Of a DNA stretch of 43,077 nucleotides, positions 28,054-40,693 are shown piece by piece. This DNA comes from Vasconcelosia minhoensis LEGE 07310. GTDB lineage: Bacteria > Cyanobacteriota > Cyanobacteriia > Phormidesmidales > Phormidesmidaceae. The stretch is from NCBI RefSeq assembly GCF_015207255.1, contig NZ_JADEXG010000048.1:1-43077 (forward strand), in the 5' to 3' direction. The position numbers and the translations under genes are program-made. How positions within the stretch are numbered: position 1 is the first letter of the stretch; each line of letters starts with the position of its first letter. The notes under the pieces are model-generated. The model was not told the DNA's origin. It did not search any database and was given only the letters and a program-made list of their open reading frames with translations.

Positions 28054-28917
28054 GTGAAACTCTCTGTTTATGGAAAAGGCGGTATCGGCAAATCCACCAC
28101 GAGCTGCAATATTTCGGTAGCGCTGGCCAAGCGGGGTAAGAAAGTCCTCCAGATTGGATGCGACCCGAAGCACGACAGCACCTTTACCCTGACCGGGTTT
28201 CTGATCCCGACCATCATCGACACGCTGCAAGAGAAGGACTACCACTACGAGGACGTCTGGCCCGAGGATGTGATCTATAAGGGCTACGGCGGCGTGGACT
28301 GTGTAGAAGCGGGCGGCCCCCCGGCGGGCGCGGGCTGCGGCGGCTATGTGGTCGGCGAAACGGTGAAGCTGCTGAAGGAGCTCAACGCCTTTGACGAATA
28401 TGACGTCATCCTCTTTGACGTGCTGGGCGACGTGGTCTGCGGCGGCTTTGCGGCCCCGCTGAACTATTCTGACTACTGCATGATCGTCACCGACAACGGC
28501 TTTGACGCCCTGTTTGCCGCCAATCGGATTGCCGCCTCGGTGCGCGAAAAGGCCCGCACCCATACGCTGCGGCTGGCTGGCCTAATCGGCAACCGCACCA
28601 CCAAGCGCGACCTGATCGACAAATATATTGAAGCGGTGCCCATGCCGGTGCTGGAAATTCTGCCGCTGATTGAAGACATTCGGGTGTCGCGGGTGAAGGG
28701 CAAGACCATCTTTGAGATGGCCGAGACCGATCCCTCCCTAGAGCCGGTTTGTCAGTACTACCTGAATATTGCTGACCAGGTGCTGGCCAACCCCGAAGGC
28801 GTCGTGCCCAAGGATGCGGCTGACCGCGACCTGTTCTCGCTGCTGTCTGACTTCTACCTGAATCCGCCTGAGGATGCCCCGGCCCAGGCTCAGGTCGAAG
28901 AGCTGATGATGGTTTAG
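28054..28917 (+). CDS. chlL: light-independent protochlorophyllide reductase, iron-sulfur ATP-binding subunit
   Basis: Nitrogenase-iron-protein-like electron donor that drives protochlorophyllide reduction in the dark at the expense of ATP. From GTG 28054 the protein has 287 residues, the usual length. It shows the P-loop GKGGIGKST (7-15), GCDPKHDST, and the two cysteines that ligate the 4Fe-4S cluster between two subunits: Cys95 in [12 protein letters not shown] and Cys129 in GDVVCGGFA. It is followed by a DUF5331 gene and chlN, as in other cyanobacteria. Because the cluster is oxygen-sensitive, expression is usually linked to dark or low-oxygen conditions, but no regulator site is visible. 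Confidence 0.97.
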   Translation: MKLSVYGKGGIGKSTTSCNISVALAKRGKKVLQIGCDPKHDSTFTLTGFLIPTIIDTLQEKDYHYEDVWPEDVIYKGYGGVDCVEAGGPPAGAGCGGYVVGETVKLLKELNAFDEYDVILFDVLGDVVCGGFAAPLNYSDYCMIVTDNGFDALFAANRIAASVREKARTHTLRLAGLIGNRTTKRDLIDKYIEAVPMPVLEILPLIEDIRVSRVKGKTIFEMAETDPSLEPVCQYYLNIADQVLANPEGVVPKDAADRDLFSLLSDFYLNPPEDAPAQAQVEELMMV

Positions 28918-29066
28918 ACCGGCGAGCCGACGGAGCTTTGATGCGCCATGGGATTAGGCCCACATAAACCTGGTCAGAACGGGATTAGAGTGATAGATTG
29001 CTGCGAGGTTAGGGTGTACGCACTTTAGGTATATCTTTTCTGTAGCAGTCTTACCGGGTTGAAACC

Positions 29067-30853
<1,787 letters not shown>

Positions 30854-30859
30854 TCTCCC

Positions 30860-31681
30860 ATGACGTCTCAGTGGCAGCGTCTGCTGAAAAATACCGGCAC
30901 CTGGCAGGGGTCCTTTACTCGACTGTCGCCCCAGGGTCAGGTGCTGACCGACACGCCCAGCGAAGTGCTGCTGGAGCCCTATGACGACAACCAGGCGATG
31001 CGGCAAATCGTCTGCCGCTGGCCTGCCGCTCAGCCGGTGCAGGAGCAGACGCTGGACTATCGCAGCGTTAGCCGTGCCACCCTGTTTTGTGAAAATGGGG
31101 CCTTTTCCTATGGCTCGATGCAGTGGTCGCCCTTTTCTGAATTTGGGGCTGAGCTGGGACTGATCGACCGAGATCGCCGTTTGCGCCTGGTGCAGCTCTT
31201 CGAAAAAGGCCAGCAGCTCCAGTCCATTACCCTGATCCGCGAAGTCCTCAAGGGCACTGACCCGCCAGAGATTCCGCCGCTTCAGCTGGAGGAGCTGCTG
31301 GGCACCTGGCAGGGCGAAGCGGTGACGGTCTATCCTGACCTGAGTCCTGATAGCAGTCAGGCGACGATGCTGACGATTGAGCGGGTGAGCGATCGCGAAA
31401 TTCAGCAAACCCTCGAATTTGATTCAGGCGCTCCCATCCGCTCAGTCGGCCAGGTAGAGGGCAACCGCATCCGCTTCGAAGTCGGCTCTCAACCGATTCA
31501 GGTGCTACTGCTCTCCTATGGCGCATCCTCCACCTGCCCAACCCAGATCCAACCCCGCCAGCCGCTCTTCCTAGAAGCCGGTTGGCGACTAGAGCCGGGC
31601 CGCCGCCAGCGCCTGATCCGCCGCTATGACGCCAGCGGAGCCTGGAGCAGCCTCACCCTGGTTACCGAGCAAAAAGTTTAG
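30860..31681 (+). CDS. DUF3598 domain protein, 3' partner of chlN
   Basis: A 273-residue protein with two similar halves, each starting with a short helix and a strand pattern: MTSQWQRLLKNTGTWQGSFTRLS, and LQLEELLGTWQGEAVTVYPDLS from about residue 138. This internal repeat of an LxGTWQGxxxxxxP motif fits two lipocalin-like (calycin) barrels, a fold used in cyanobacteria by pigment-handling proteins such as the CpcS/CpeS bilin lyases. It starts 6 bp after chlN and is therefore almost certainly in the chl operon. A function in handling a tetrapyrrole is a reasonable inference but not shown. Confidence 0.8.
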   Translation: MTSQWQRLLKNTGTWQGSFTRLSPQGQVLTDTPSEVLLEPYDDNQAMRQIVCRWPAAQPVQEQTLDYRSVSRATLFCENGAFSYGSMQWSPFSEFGAELGLIDRDRRLRLVQLFEKGQQLQSITLIREVLKGTDPPEIPPLQLEELLGTWQGEAVTVYPDLSPDSSQATMLTIERVSDREIQQTLEFDSGAPIRSVGQVEGNRIRFEVGSQPIQVLLLSYGASSTCPTQIQPRQPLFLEAGWRLEPGRRQRLIRRYDASGAWSSLTLVTEQKV

Positions 31682-31682
31682 A

Positions 31683-31725
31683 CTGCCTTGAGAGCGCCAG
31701 GGTATTGACCCTGAAACTAAGGCAG
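31683..31725 (+). terminator. nested stem-loop after the chl operon
   Basis: Outer arms CTGCCTT (31683-31689) and AAGGCAG (31719-31725) enclose inner arms CAGGGT (31698-31703) and ACCCTG (31708-31713) with a four-base loop ATTG. It begins two bases after the DUF3598 stop codon. All pairs are perfect. No T run follows, so it may stabilise the mRNA end or end transcription by another route. Confidence 0.5.
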
Positions 31726-31759
31726 AATTGAAGTAGCTGATTGAGAAACTCCGGAAGCC

Positions 31760-32356
31760 ATGGCGATCGCATCCTCCCCGACTGAAATCTATACCGCTGA
31801 AGAATATCTGGCTTTAGAGGTCGAGTCAGACCTTCGCAGCGAATATCGAAATGGAGCCATCGTCCCCATGACTGGCGGCACGCCTGAACACAATCGCATT
31901 ACGAGCGCATTGAATGCATTGCTGTGGTTTGGCTTGCGGGGTAAGCCCTACAGCATTTTCATCACCGACCAGCGCCTCTGGATTCCTGCGGTGGATCGCT
32001 ATACCTATCCAGATGTGATGGCGATCGCAAATCCGGTAGAGCTTAAACCAGGCCGTAAAGATACAGTTACCAATCCGGTGCTGATTGCAGAAGTTCTGTC
32101 AGACTCGACCCGGGCCTATGACCGGGGTGACAAATTTGAGGCGTATCGGACAATTCCTACCTTTCAGGAATATCTGTTAATCGACCCATATCGACTTCAC
32201 ATAGAGCAGTTCGTGAAGCAGTCCAACAATCAGTGGTTATTCACAGAATACAGCGGTTTAGACGATCGGATCAGCCTGTCATCATTGCCAGCTGAGATCA
32301 GCCTACGAGATCTTTATGAGGGAGTTTTAGAAGCTGATGGAGAGCTAGAACAATAA
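31760..32356 (+). CDS. Uma2 family protein
   Basis: A 198-residue Uma2 protein, intact. It has the subgroup pattern TAEEYLALEVESDLRSEYRNGAIVPMTGGTPEHNRITSALNALL, then TYPDVMAI with the first acidic residue, IAEVLSDSTRAYDRGDKFEAYRTIPTFQEYLLIDP with Glu and Lys, and an acidic tail. It differs strongly from the tandem pair at 24.9-26.2 kb, so it is a separate lineage rather than a recent copy. It stands alone after the chl operon and faces a PEP-CTERM gene. Confidence 0.92.
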   Translation: MAIASSPTEIYTAEEYLALEVESDLRSEYRNGAIVPMTGGTPEHNRITSALNALLWFGLRGKPYSIFITDQRLWIPAVDRYTYPDVMAIANPVELKPGRKDTVTNPVLIAEVLSDSTRAYDRGDKFEAYRTIPTFQEYLLIDPYRLHIEQFVKQSNNQWLFTEYSGLDDRISLSSLPAEISLRDLYEGVLEADGELEQ

Positions 32357-32444
32357 TTATCCGAGCTATGAGTGGCAGCGCCTAGCATCATGACTGAAAT
32401 AGGGTACTACCTAGGTATCAATTACCGTCCGATAATCTGTTCAA

Positions 32445-32481
32445 GAGCGATAGCTCAGCTGATTCAGCTGAGCTATCGCTC
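32445..32481. terminator. 37-bp perfect palindrome between convergent genes
   Basis: An 18-base arm GAGCGATAGCTCAGCTGA is followed, after a single T, by its exact reverse complement. As RNA it would form a very stable hairpin in either direction. It lies between the Uma2 gene (+) and the PEP-CTERM gene (-), whose stop is 7 bases away, so a bidirectional terminator is the simplest reading. No T run follows on either strand, so a protein-binding or replication-related role is possible. Confidence 0.6.
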
Positions 32482-32487
32482 CTACCG

Positions 32488-33207
32488 TTAAGCTGCTAGC
32501 TTACGCTTGAGGCCAGTGCCAAGGCCAAAAACCATCGCTAAGCCTAAAATAGTTGCGGGTTCGGGCACCGCTTCACTGGGAGTAGTACCGACCTTAAATT
32601 GATAGGCCAGCTGGCTGCCACTAGGCGTAGCATTACCAAAAGTAAAGGTCGATTTTCCGGTCAGAGTGAAGGGCGAAGTAATGTCTGTGATAGCCAAATA
32701 GTCTACATCTGCCCCGCTATTGGTGCCGTTAGAAGTCAGTCCCGGTGTGTAGGCTTGCCCATTGAAAAACAGATTGGTGAGGGCAACTGATCCCAGGGGT
32801 TTATTACCTCCAGACCCGCGAGTACGGATGAAAATTTTGCTGACGTCGCCAGTAAAGGCCATGCTGCTCAGCGCTATGCCGTCAACGGAGTAGGTAACCT
32901 TGCTACCGTCGTACTGGAGCAAAAAGTCGCTGGCTGTGCCGCTCAGCCATTTGTATTGACCCTGGGCAACAGGTGCGCCAGTCGCGGTGTTGATGCCCAA
33001 CTCGCGATCGCCATTATTGGCGTTATTCCCAATGCGGCTTTCGGTCACGAATAGCTCAGTAAATGCTCCTGAGCTCACTTCGTTTTGAAAATCAGAATCA
33101 GTGAAACTAGTCAGCGGTGTGAAGCTAAAGGCTTGAGCAGCGGTGGGTAGTACCGCATTTCCCAGGGTAGCTAACAGGATTGGCAAAGCGTATTTGAGGC
33201 TTTTCAT
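32488..33207 (-). CDS. exported PEP-CTERM protein
   Basis: A 239-residue secreted protein. The N-terminus is a signal peptide (MKSLKYALPILLATLGNAVL, cleaved probably after TAAQA). The C-terminus has the PEP-CTERM sorting tail: VPEPATILGLAMVFGLGTGL then KRKLAA, that is the Pro-Glu-Pro box, a membrane helix and basic residues. The middle is rich in Ser, Thr, Gly and Asn, as in extracellular matrix proteins. I chose ATG 33207 because AGGA lies eight bases before it; an in-frame ATG at 33225 would add six residues in front of the signal peptide. The exosortase gene is not in the window. Confidence 0.88.
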   Translation of the reverse strand: MKSLKYALPILLATLGNAVLPTAAQAFSFTPLTSFTDSDFQNEVSSGAFTELFVTESRIGNNANNGDRELGINTATGAPVAQGQYKWLSGTASDFLLQYDGSKVTYSVDGIALSSMAFTGDVSKIFIRTRGSGGNKPLGSVALTNLFFNGQAYTPGLTSNGTNSGADVDYLAITDITSPFTLTGKSTFTFGNATPSGSQLAYQFKVGTTPSEAVPEPATILGLAMVFGLGTGLKRKLAA

Positions 33208-33527
33208 GATGAACATCCTATACAAAGCAGTAGATTTACTGTTTCGATAGTAAGCTCAGGATTTTGAAAGGTCAGTGGGTAAACTGCATTTTTCACTGAC
33301 TTCTCATATTGGCAAAAAATATCTCGTACATATTTTCAAAATATCAGTAAATTCACTTAGCTTTGATGCGGCATGATTGCGCCTTGTTCAAAACTGAGCA
33401 ATCAAAGGCCGAGCAACTGTCGTGTGGTCTCACTGGAAAATCCACCAGGCAAATCCACGATGCCAATAGCAGGTTCAGTTGCTATGTAAACTGAAATGAG
33501 CAACACCCTAAACTCCGGAGGTTTTTT
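33208..33527. promoter_or_regulatory. divergent region between PEP-CTERM gene and htpX
   Basis: 320 bp, AT-rich near 33285-33360. It holds a 7-bp inverted repeat TTCAGTT / AACTGAA at 33474-33480 and 33489-33495, 33 bases before the htpX ATG, in a position suited to an operator. No clear paired -35 and -10 boxes were found, and no other gene. Confidence 0.4.
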
Positions 33528-34427
33528 ATGGCTGGGATGAATCAGTTGAAAACCCTGCTGCTGCTGGCATTACTCAGCGGCCTGATCGTACTGGCGGGCT
33601 ATCTGCTGGTGGGCAATGAGCAGGGCCTGTACTACGGGCTGGGCTTTGCGGCCCTGAGCAGCTTTGGGTCTTGGTATTATTCCGACCGGGCGGCGCTGTC
33701 TGCCTTCAAGGCCAAGCCGACGCCGCGCGAGCAGGCTCCCGAGCTGTATGAGCGAATTGAGCAACTGAGCGATCGCGCTGGCGTTCCCAATCCCGCACTC
33801 TACATTGTGCCCTCAGAGTCGCCCAACGCCTTTGCCACCGGGCGCGACCCCAACCATGCCGCGATCGCGCTGACCGAAGGCATCATCGAGCTTTTGCCCG
33901 CCGACGAACTCGACGCTGTAATTGCCCATGAGCTAACCCACGTGCGCAATCGCGACACCCTCACCCAGGCGGTGGCCGGCACCCTAGCCGGGTCGCTGAC
34001 CTATCTGGGCCGCATTCTCACCCTGGGCGCACTGTACTTTCCCGTAGCGCGGGTGGGGCGGCGAGGCAATAATCCCCTCGCAATTTTATTTTTGTTAGTG
34101 ATTGGTCCCTTCAGTGCCGGACTGCTGCGCATGGCGATTTCTCGAACCCGAGAATATGCCGCCGATGCGGGAGCCGCCGAGATTACCGAGAATCCGCTAG
34201 CGCTGGTGCGTGCCCTCGAAACCCTGGAGGCGACCGGTCAAAAAAATCCGATTCACGGCAATCCTGCCTTTGCTGCGCTGTTCATCGTGAATCCGCTCTC
34301 CAAGGAAGGCTTGATGAAGCTATTTATGACCCATCCGCCAACCGAAGATCGGATCAAGCGTCTAAAGGCGCTGGCAGAAGGTACCGATGCTTCTGCGGAT
34401 AGTTCTGAAAAACTGAGCCCGGCCTAG
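33528..34427 (+). CDS. htpX: membrane zinc metalloprotease HtpX
   Basis: M48 family protease that clears misfolded membrane proteins together with FtsH. The 299-residue protein has two N-terminal membrane segments (about 8-28 and 33-52), the zinc motif HELTH (134-138), two further hydrophobic segments (about 150-172 and 183-200), and the third zinc ligand Glu209 in REYAADAGAAE. The ATG at 33528 follows GGAGG after six T residues, so the start is well supported. The C-terminus ends with THPPTEDRIKRL as in relatives. Single gene. Confidence 0.95.
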   Translation: MAGMNQLKTLLLLALLSGLIVLAGYLLVGNEQGLYYGLGFAALSSFGSWYYSDRAALSAFKAKPTPREQAPELYERIEQLSDRAGVPNPALYIVPSESPNAFATGRDPNHAAIALTEGIIELLPADELDAVIAHELTHVRNRDTLTQAVAGTLAGSLTYLGRILTLGALYFPVARVGRRGNNPLAILFLLVIGPFSAGLLRMAISRTREYAADAGAAEITENPLALVRALETLEATGQKNPIHGNPAFAALFIVNPLSKEGLMKLFMTHPPTEDRIKRLKALAEGTDASADSSEKLSPA

Positions 34428-34543
34428 ATCCTGGCCTGAGGGCGCGATCGCGAGCCCAATCCGGAAGCACTGGTGCCCTATGAGGTGAGCTCAGAGGTTC
34501 TAGTTGATTAAGATAGGGTAGTGGATTGGTTTTCTCTCAAGAA

Positions 34544-34747
34544 ATGGCTTTACTGACTCGCCCGCTCACGCTACAAGCATTTTTGCGTTTACCTAACATC
34601 GAGGAATCGCCTGCCTGGGAGCTGATTCATGGCCAGCCTTTGCAAAAGCCTATGCCAGCTCTGCATCATAGTCGTCTACAGAAGCGATTAGTGGCAGCAA
34701 TCGAGCAGGTAGATAGCCCTTTTTGCCCGAAATTGCACTCAGGCTGA
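34544..34747 (+). pseudogene. truncated Uma2 gene (N-terminal fragment)
   Basis: The ATG at 34544 opens a frame encoding LTRPLTLQAFLRLPNIEES, then AWELIHGQPLQKPMP and HHSRLQKRL, which is the N-terminal part of the Uma2 subgroup with a PMP/HSRLQ motif. Homology ends near AIEQVDSP, and the frame closes at 34747, so about two-thirds of the gene, including all the catalytic residues, are missing. No further Uma2 sequence was recognised downstream. It is a decayed remnant between htpX and katG. Confidence 0.75.
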
Positions 34748-34801
34748 CGGCAAATCAGGTTTTTGGCTGGTTGGGTGCGTAGCTTGAGGGGTTTCTGAGA
34801 A

Positions 34802-34853
34802 ACCTGAGAGGGCTATTGCTCGCCGGTGGGCTGCTGACAAAGCCCTCTCAGGT
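34802..34853 (-). terminator. stem-loop at the 3' end of katG
   Basis: Perfect 13-base arms ACCTGAGAGGGCT (34802-34814) and its complement (34841-34853) enclose a 26-base loop. The structure starts 17 bases after the katG stop codon on the minus strand. A short T-rich tract follows in that direction (TTTCTC). It most likely ends or protects the katG transcript. Confidence 0.6.
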
Positions 34854-34870
34854 CTATCCGTAGGAAGCTG

Positions 34871-37601
<2,731 letters not shown>

Positions 37602-38195
37602 CTAAGCAGAGAGCATCGCTCGGCACATTTGCATCAGCACAGCCGTCTGCTCGGGTTTCTCGGCTGCCGGGTTGAGATAGGACAACATCGTCTCAGCATT
37701 AGAGACTTCGGGTATCGACTCAAAACCATCTCGTTCAATGAACATTTTTTCAATCATCCTGTTCTTGACTAGCATAGAATAGCGCCAAGAGCGCTGCCCC
37801 ATCCCTTTGTCAGAAAGGTTCACCATCATGCCCATGGCGCGGGTAAAGTCGCCATTTACATCGGGAATGAAGCGTACCCGATCGGCCTTTTCTTCCTTAG
37901 CCCAAGTCGCCAGCGAAAACGGATCATTCACCGAAATACAGATAATGTCATCGACCCCGTTGGCTCGAAAGACCTCGGCGTACTCGTTGTATCCTAGCAA
38001 TTGAACAGGAGAGTATGGACAGGTAAAGGCTCCCGTAACTGCAAACACGACTACGGTTTTGAAATCAAAGAGATCTACCGTTGAAAGATCGTAACAACCC
38101 GTCTCTGACAGCATCCGAAAGGTGACTTGGGGGACAGGCTGTCCCTCACGGTTGAACAGCATTTTCCCAGCTCCTGACTCACAGACAACATCCAT
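37602..38195 (-). CDS. peroxiredoxin (Prx5/redoxin type) with displaced active-site cysteine
   Basis: A 197-residue redoxin-fold protein predicted to reduce peroxides. It has the Prx5-like order VVVFAVTGAFT, a GYNEYAEVFRANGVDDIICISVNDPF segment, AKEEKADRVRFIPD and KGMGQRSWRYSMLV. The canonical motif would read GAFTPTCS; here it reads GAFTCPYS, so the residue at the peroxidatic position is Tyr61 and the only nearby cysteine, Cys59, is two residues earlier. Other cysteines are at 5, 34 and 86, with one near the C-terminus. Whether Cys59 works is unknown. Its strand and position match katG, and both genes share a palindromic upstream motif. Confidence 0.85.
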   Translation of the reverse strand: MDVVCESGAGKMLFNREGQPVPQVTFRMLSETGCYDLSTVDLFDFKTVVVFAVTGAFTCPYSPVQLLGYNEYAEVFRANGVDDIICISVNDPFSLATWAKEEKADRVRFIPDVNGDFTRAMGMMVNLSDKGMGQRSWRYSMLVKNRMIEKMFIERDGFESIPEVSNAETMLSYLNPAAEKPEQTAVLMQMCRAMLSA

Positions 38196-38211
38196 ACCGT
38201 TTGCCTAGAAT

Positions 38212-38222
38212 GTAGTCACTAC
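38212..38222. promoter_or_regulatory. palindrome upstream of the peroxiredoxin gene, probable operator
   Basis: GTAGT-C-ACTAC is a perfect 11-base palindrome 17-27 bases upstream of the peroxiredoxin ATG. Its core is nine of eleven identical with the centre of the palindrome upstream of katG (GTACTCATTAC), and both have TT at the same distance on the right side. Confidence 0.5.
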
Positions 38223-38457
38223 TCGTTTGTTATATCTAGCATAGTCAGTGCAGCTCGAAGGGCGGGTTGGCGATTCAGGATCTGTCGCAAAAATTAATGA
38301 TTGCATCCATCTGGACAGGTTCCGGCTTCGTTAATGGAAAGCGTCCTGCCGCTGACCGCTGACGACGGTGGCCTGTTCTGCCGTGACACCCGTATCACTG
38401 GCTCATACAGCGGGTGGTCGGCTGCTGCATCCACAATCCCTGATGAAACCTTTGGGT

Positions 38458-39060
38458 TTATTCGGCAGGCCCGCCCGCTGCGGCAGTGATGCTGTTGACG
38501 ATATAGGTGAGCGCGGCATAGGCCCCGTAAACGCCTTTACCCAGCTGGTCTAGCTGATCTGATTCGCTCGCGGCTTCGATCAGGGCGTTGAACTGGTCGA
38601 TGGCGATCGCAATATCGCTGGGGCTAGTGCCGTCGATCTCGATGGACTGGAGGGCAACGGCCAGCTCGGTCGCGAGCTGAACCAGCGTGGCATCCAGGCT
38701 AACGGCATCTGTATTCAGGAAGCTTTGGATCGTGCTGTTCAGGACATTGTCGGGCAGGCTAGTGATTTGCGCGATCGCGACCTGCCCCTCGCCATCGGGC
38801 GTAAAGGTAGGCGCTTCAAAACTTTCAGCTGATGCTGAGCCAATTAGGCTGCTGATCAGGTTGCCATCGGCAAAGCTAATGGTCTCCGCCTGACCAGCCG
38901 AGTTAACCAGCGTGACCTGATCGATCTCGACAGTTTCGCCCGATTCGAAACCCAGCAAGGTCCGTTCGGCATAGCTGCCGTCGCTGACTAGCGCAACAGA
39001 ATCGCTCACCGTCTGTTGCACTGCGGCTGAGTCCCAATCGCGGCGAATGAGGATTACCAT
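38458..39060 (-). CDS. hypothetical protein, N-terminus next to a Uma2 remnant
   Basis: A 200-residue acidic protein that I do not recognise. It has no signal peptide; the middle part (TPDGEGQVAIAQITSLPDNVLN) and the C-terminal half are Ala-, Ile- and Leu-rich and probably helical. The first ATG, 39060, lies inside a decayed Uma2 frame and has no ribosome-binding site; the true start may be internal, or the present N-terminus may be a product of the rearrangement. The stop is followed by 262 bp to the peroxiredoxin start. Confidence 0.5.
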   Translation of the reverse strand: MVILIRRDWDSAAVQQTVSDSVALVSDGSYAERTLLGFESGETVEIDQVTLVNSAGQAETISFADGNLISSLIGSASAESFEAPTFTPDGEGQVAIAQITSLPDNVLNSTIQSFLNTDAVSLDATLVQLATELAVALQSIEIDGTSPSDIAIAIDQFNALIEAASESDQLDQLGKGVYGAYAALTYIVNSITAAAGGPAE

Positions 39061-39187
39061 AAAAGGCTCTGACCGGAGACGCCACGTAAACGATTCCTTC
39101 TATGAGTTCTGCTTTGAAGTTTTCCGGAGTTGCTGCGTAGCGGCGTTTGATCCATGAGCCGCTATGGCAGCAGGAACCCGCGATCAC
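39038..39187 (-). pseudogene. Uma2 gene fragment
   Basis: Minus-strand reading shows RRYAATPENFKAELIEG, then IVYVASPVR and a GNPHS motif, which is the N-terminal region of the Uma2 subgroup with a KAELI(D/E)G(V/I)VY pattern. No catalytic part follows; the frame runs over the start of the hypothetical gene at 39060. It is a remnant left by deletion or insertion. Confidence 0.6.
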
Positions 39188-39240
39188 GTCGGGAGCTTCG
39201 ATCGACAGCTGAGACCCATGGCTATGCCGGAGAGTCTACG

Positions 39241-40029
39241 TCAGGTCGTCCGCTTCCGCTGCTTTCCAAACGCCAGCAGGCCGGTTCCCAGGGCCAGGCC
39301 CATCGCCAGTCCCGTCATCGGCTCAGGCGTAGAGACGGCCACCGTTTTAAAGTCAAACTCAGTTGTGATATTCGTATCCGAGCCCTGGCGCAGCCAGAAC
39401 GTATAGGTACCTGCCCCCAGCGGAATCTCAAACCCCTCTGCGCCGGGCACCCACTGGTCCCCCAGGGCAAGTAGCCGCGCTGGCAGCTCCGGATCGGCCG
39501 CTAAGAGATCATCTGGGTAAGAATCGGCTTCCTCCGCATAGAAGTCATCGACCCCATTCTGACTGGGGGCGCTATCCGAGACCGACATCTCAACAAGCAC
39601 TTTGTTCGTTCCGACCTGGGTACTGCGCAGATGAGACCATCCTAAGAGGCCGTTGGCATTGCTGCGGTCGGCAGGAACGACAAAGTCAAAGACTGACCCC
39701 TTCTGCACAGCCATAAAAGCAATATCTTCAAAACTCGGCTCAGCCTTCCAGCTGAGCAGCTCAACTGCCGACAGCGCTAACCCTTTGGGCACTTCAACGG
39801 TGAAATAGTCCGGTGACGGGTCGGCAGCTCCGGCGTTGAAGGTGGCCTTCAAAAAATTAGATCCAGAAACCAGGGGGGACAGCTGGGTGGGATTGAGACC
39901 GACATCGGACAGGTCGCCATCGGTAGACTCGTTCCACAGAATGGCTGCCGAGGCTGCGGGCGCAGTACTCAGCACAACTGGTGCAGCCATCAGGGCTGCA
40001 ATACATAGGCTCAAACCAGTGAATTTCAT
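39241..40029 (-). CDS. exported PEP-CTERM protein
   Basis: A 262-residue secreted protein. It starts with a signal peptide (MKFTGLSLCIAALMAAPVVL, cleaved probably after AASA) and ends with the sorting tail TPEPMTGLAMGLALGTGLLAF followed by KQRKRTT. The region between is a predicted beta-rich extracellular domain with Asp- and Ser-rich loops; it has no recognised enzyme motif. It is the second PEP-CTERM substrate of the window and unrelated in its middle part to the first one at 32.5 kb. Confidence 0.85.
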   Translation of the reverse strand: MKFTGLSLCIAALMAAPVVLSTAPAASAAILWNESTDGDLSDVGLNPTQLSPLVSGSNFLKATFNAGAADPSPDYFTVEVPKGLALSAVELLSWKAEPSFEDIAFMAVQKGSVFDFVVPADRSNANGLLGWSHLRSTQVGTNKVLVEMSVSDSAPSQNGVDDFYAEEADSYPDDLLAADPELPARLLALGDQWVPGAEGFEIPLGAGTYTFWLRQGSDTNITTEFDFKTVAVSTPEPMTGLAMGLALGTGLLAFGKQRKRTT

Positions 40030-40238
40030 AGGAAATGCTTTAAAACGTTCCTAGAAAGTATCACGGTATACGTAGAATCACTGGCCCGTTTTATGTTTTT
40101 ATCGCTGAGATGGGTCAAGAAATAGTAAAGATTGTGCCGGCAGGGGTGCTGATCGGGAGTTGTAGGCTTTGCAGATTCTCCTGTGTAGGCGTGACAGAAA
40201 CGCAAATGATGACTTCGACTTTCATAAAACCGGTAGGT

Positions 40239-40287
40239 AAACTCGCTATTTTAACGGCGGCCTAAAGCATGGGGAAACTCGCTATTT
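40239..40287. repeat. 13-bp direct repeat near the end of a hypothetical gene
   Basis: AAACTCGCTATTT occurs at 40239-40251 and again at 40275-40287, 36 bp apart start to start. The second copy overlaps the stop codon of the hypothetical gene that ends at 40282. It may be the footprint of a small duplication or excision. Confidence 0.5.
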
Positions 40288-40626
40288 AGATTGCGGATTC
40301 CGGACAGCTAGAAGCGTCTCTACGATCTCTGTTTTGAGGCTGCCCGATGCCGACCGTTTAAGCCGCTTGAGACTGACTCTCACCTCTGGAGACTGCTCCA
40401 ACTGATCTAGAATAAAATCCCCATAGTAGGCTTCCATAGCCTGCTTAGCCTGCCTGATATTTTTCCAAACCTGGGCCTCTTCTAGCTCACTCGTGATACC
40501 GATAAAAGGGCCTTCTTCGCCTCTAAAGTCAAGCGACAACTTAGCCGCATAGGCGTTCACCGCCGGCATCAAGTCCAAAACATACCCGAACTGCTGATCT
40601 GTCTGAGTTCCAAATCCTTTTGCCAT
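40282..40626 (-). CDS. hypothetical protein
   Basis: A 114-residue soluble protein that I do not recognise. It contains a hydrophobic N-terminal third (FGYVLDLMPAVNAYAAKLSL), a helical middle (QVWKNIRQAKQAMEAYYGDFIL), and a basic C-terminal third (VRVSLKRLKRSASG). The composition suggests a small helical nucleic-acid or partner-binding protein, but nothing more can be said. It lies downstream, 67 bp, of the PD-(D/E)XK-like gene on the same strand, so the two may be co-transcribed. Confidence 0.6.
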   Translation of the reverse strand: MAKGFGTQTDQQFGYVLDLMPAVNAYAAKLSLDFRGEEGPFIGITSELEEAQVWKNIRQAKQAMEAYYGDFILDQLEQSPEVRVSLKRLKRSASGSLKTEIVETLLAVRNPQSK

Positions 40627-40693
40627 CGTTCGTCGCCGATACCTTACCTAGCTCAAGGTTATACAGAATTCAGTAAAACCAGTACCCGATCGC

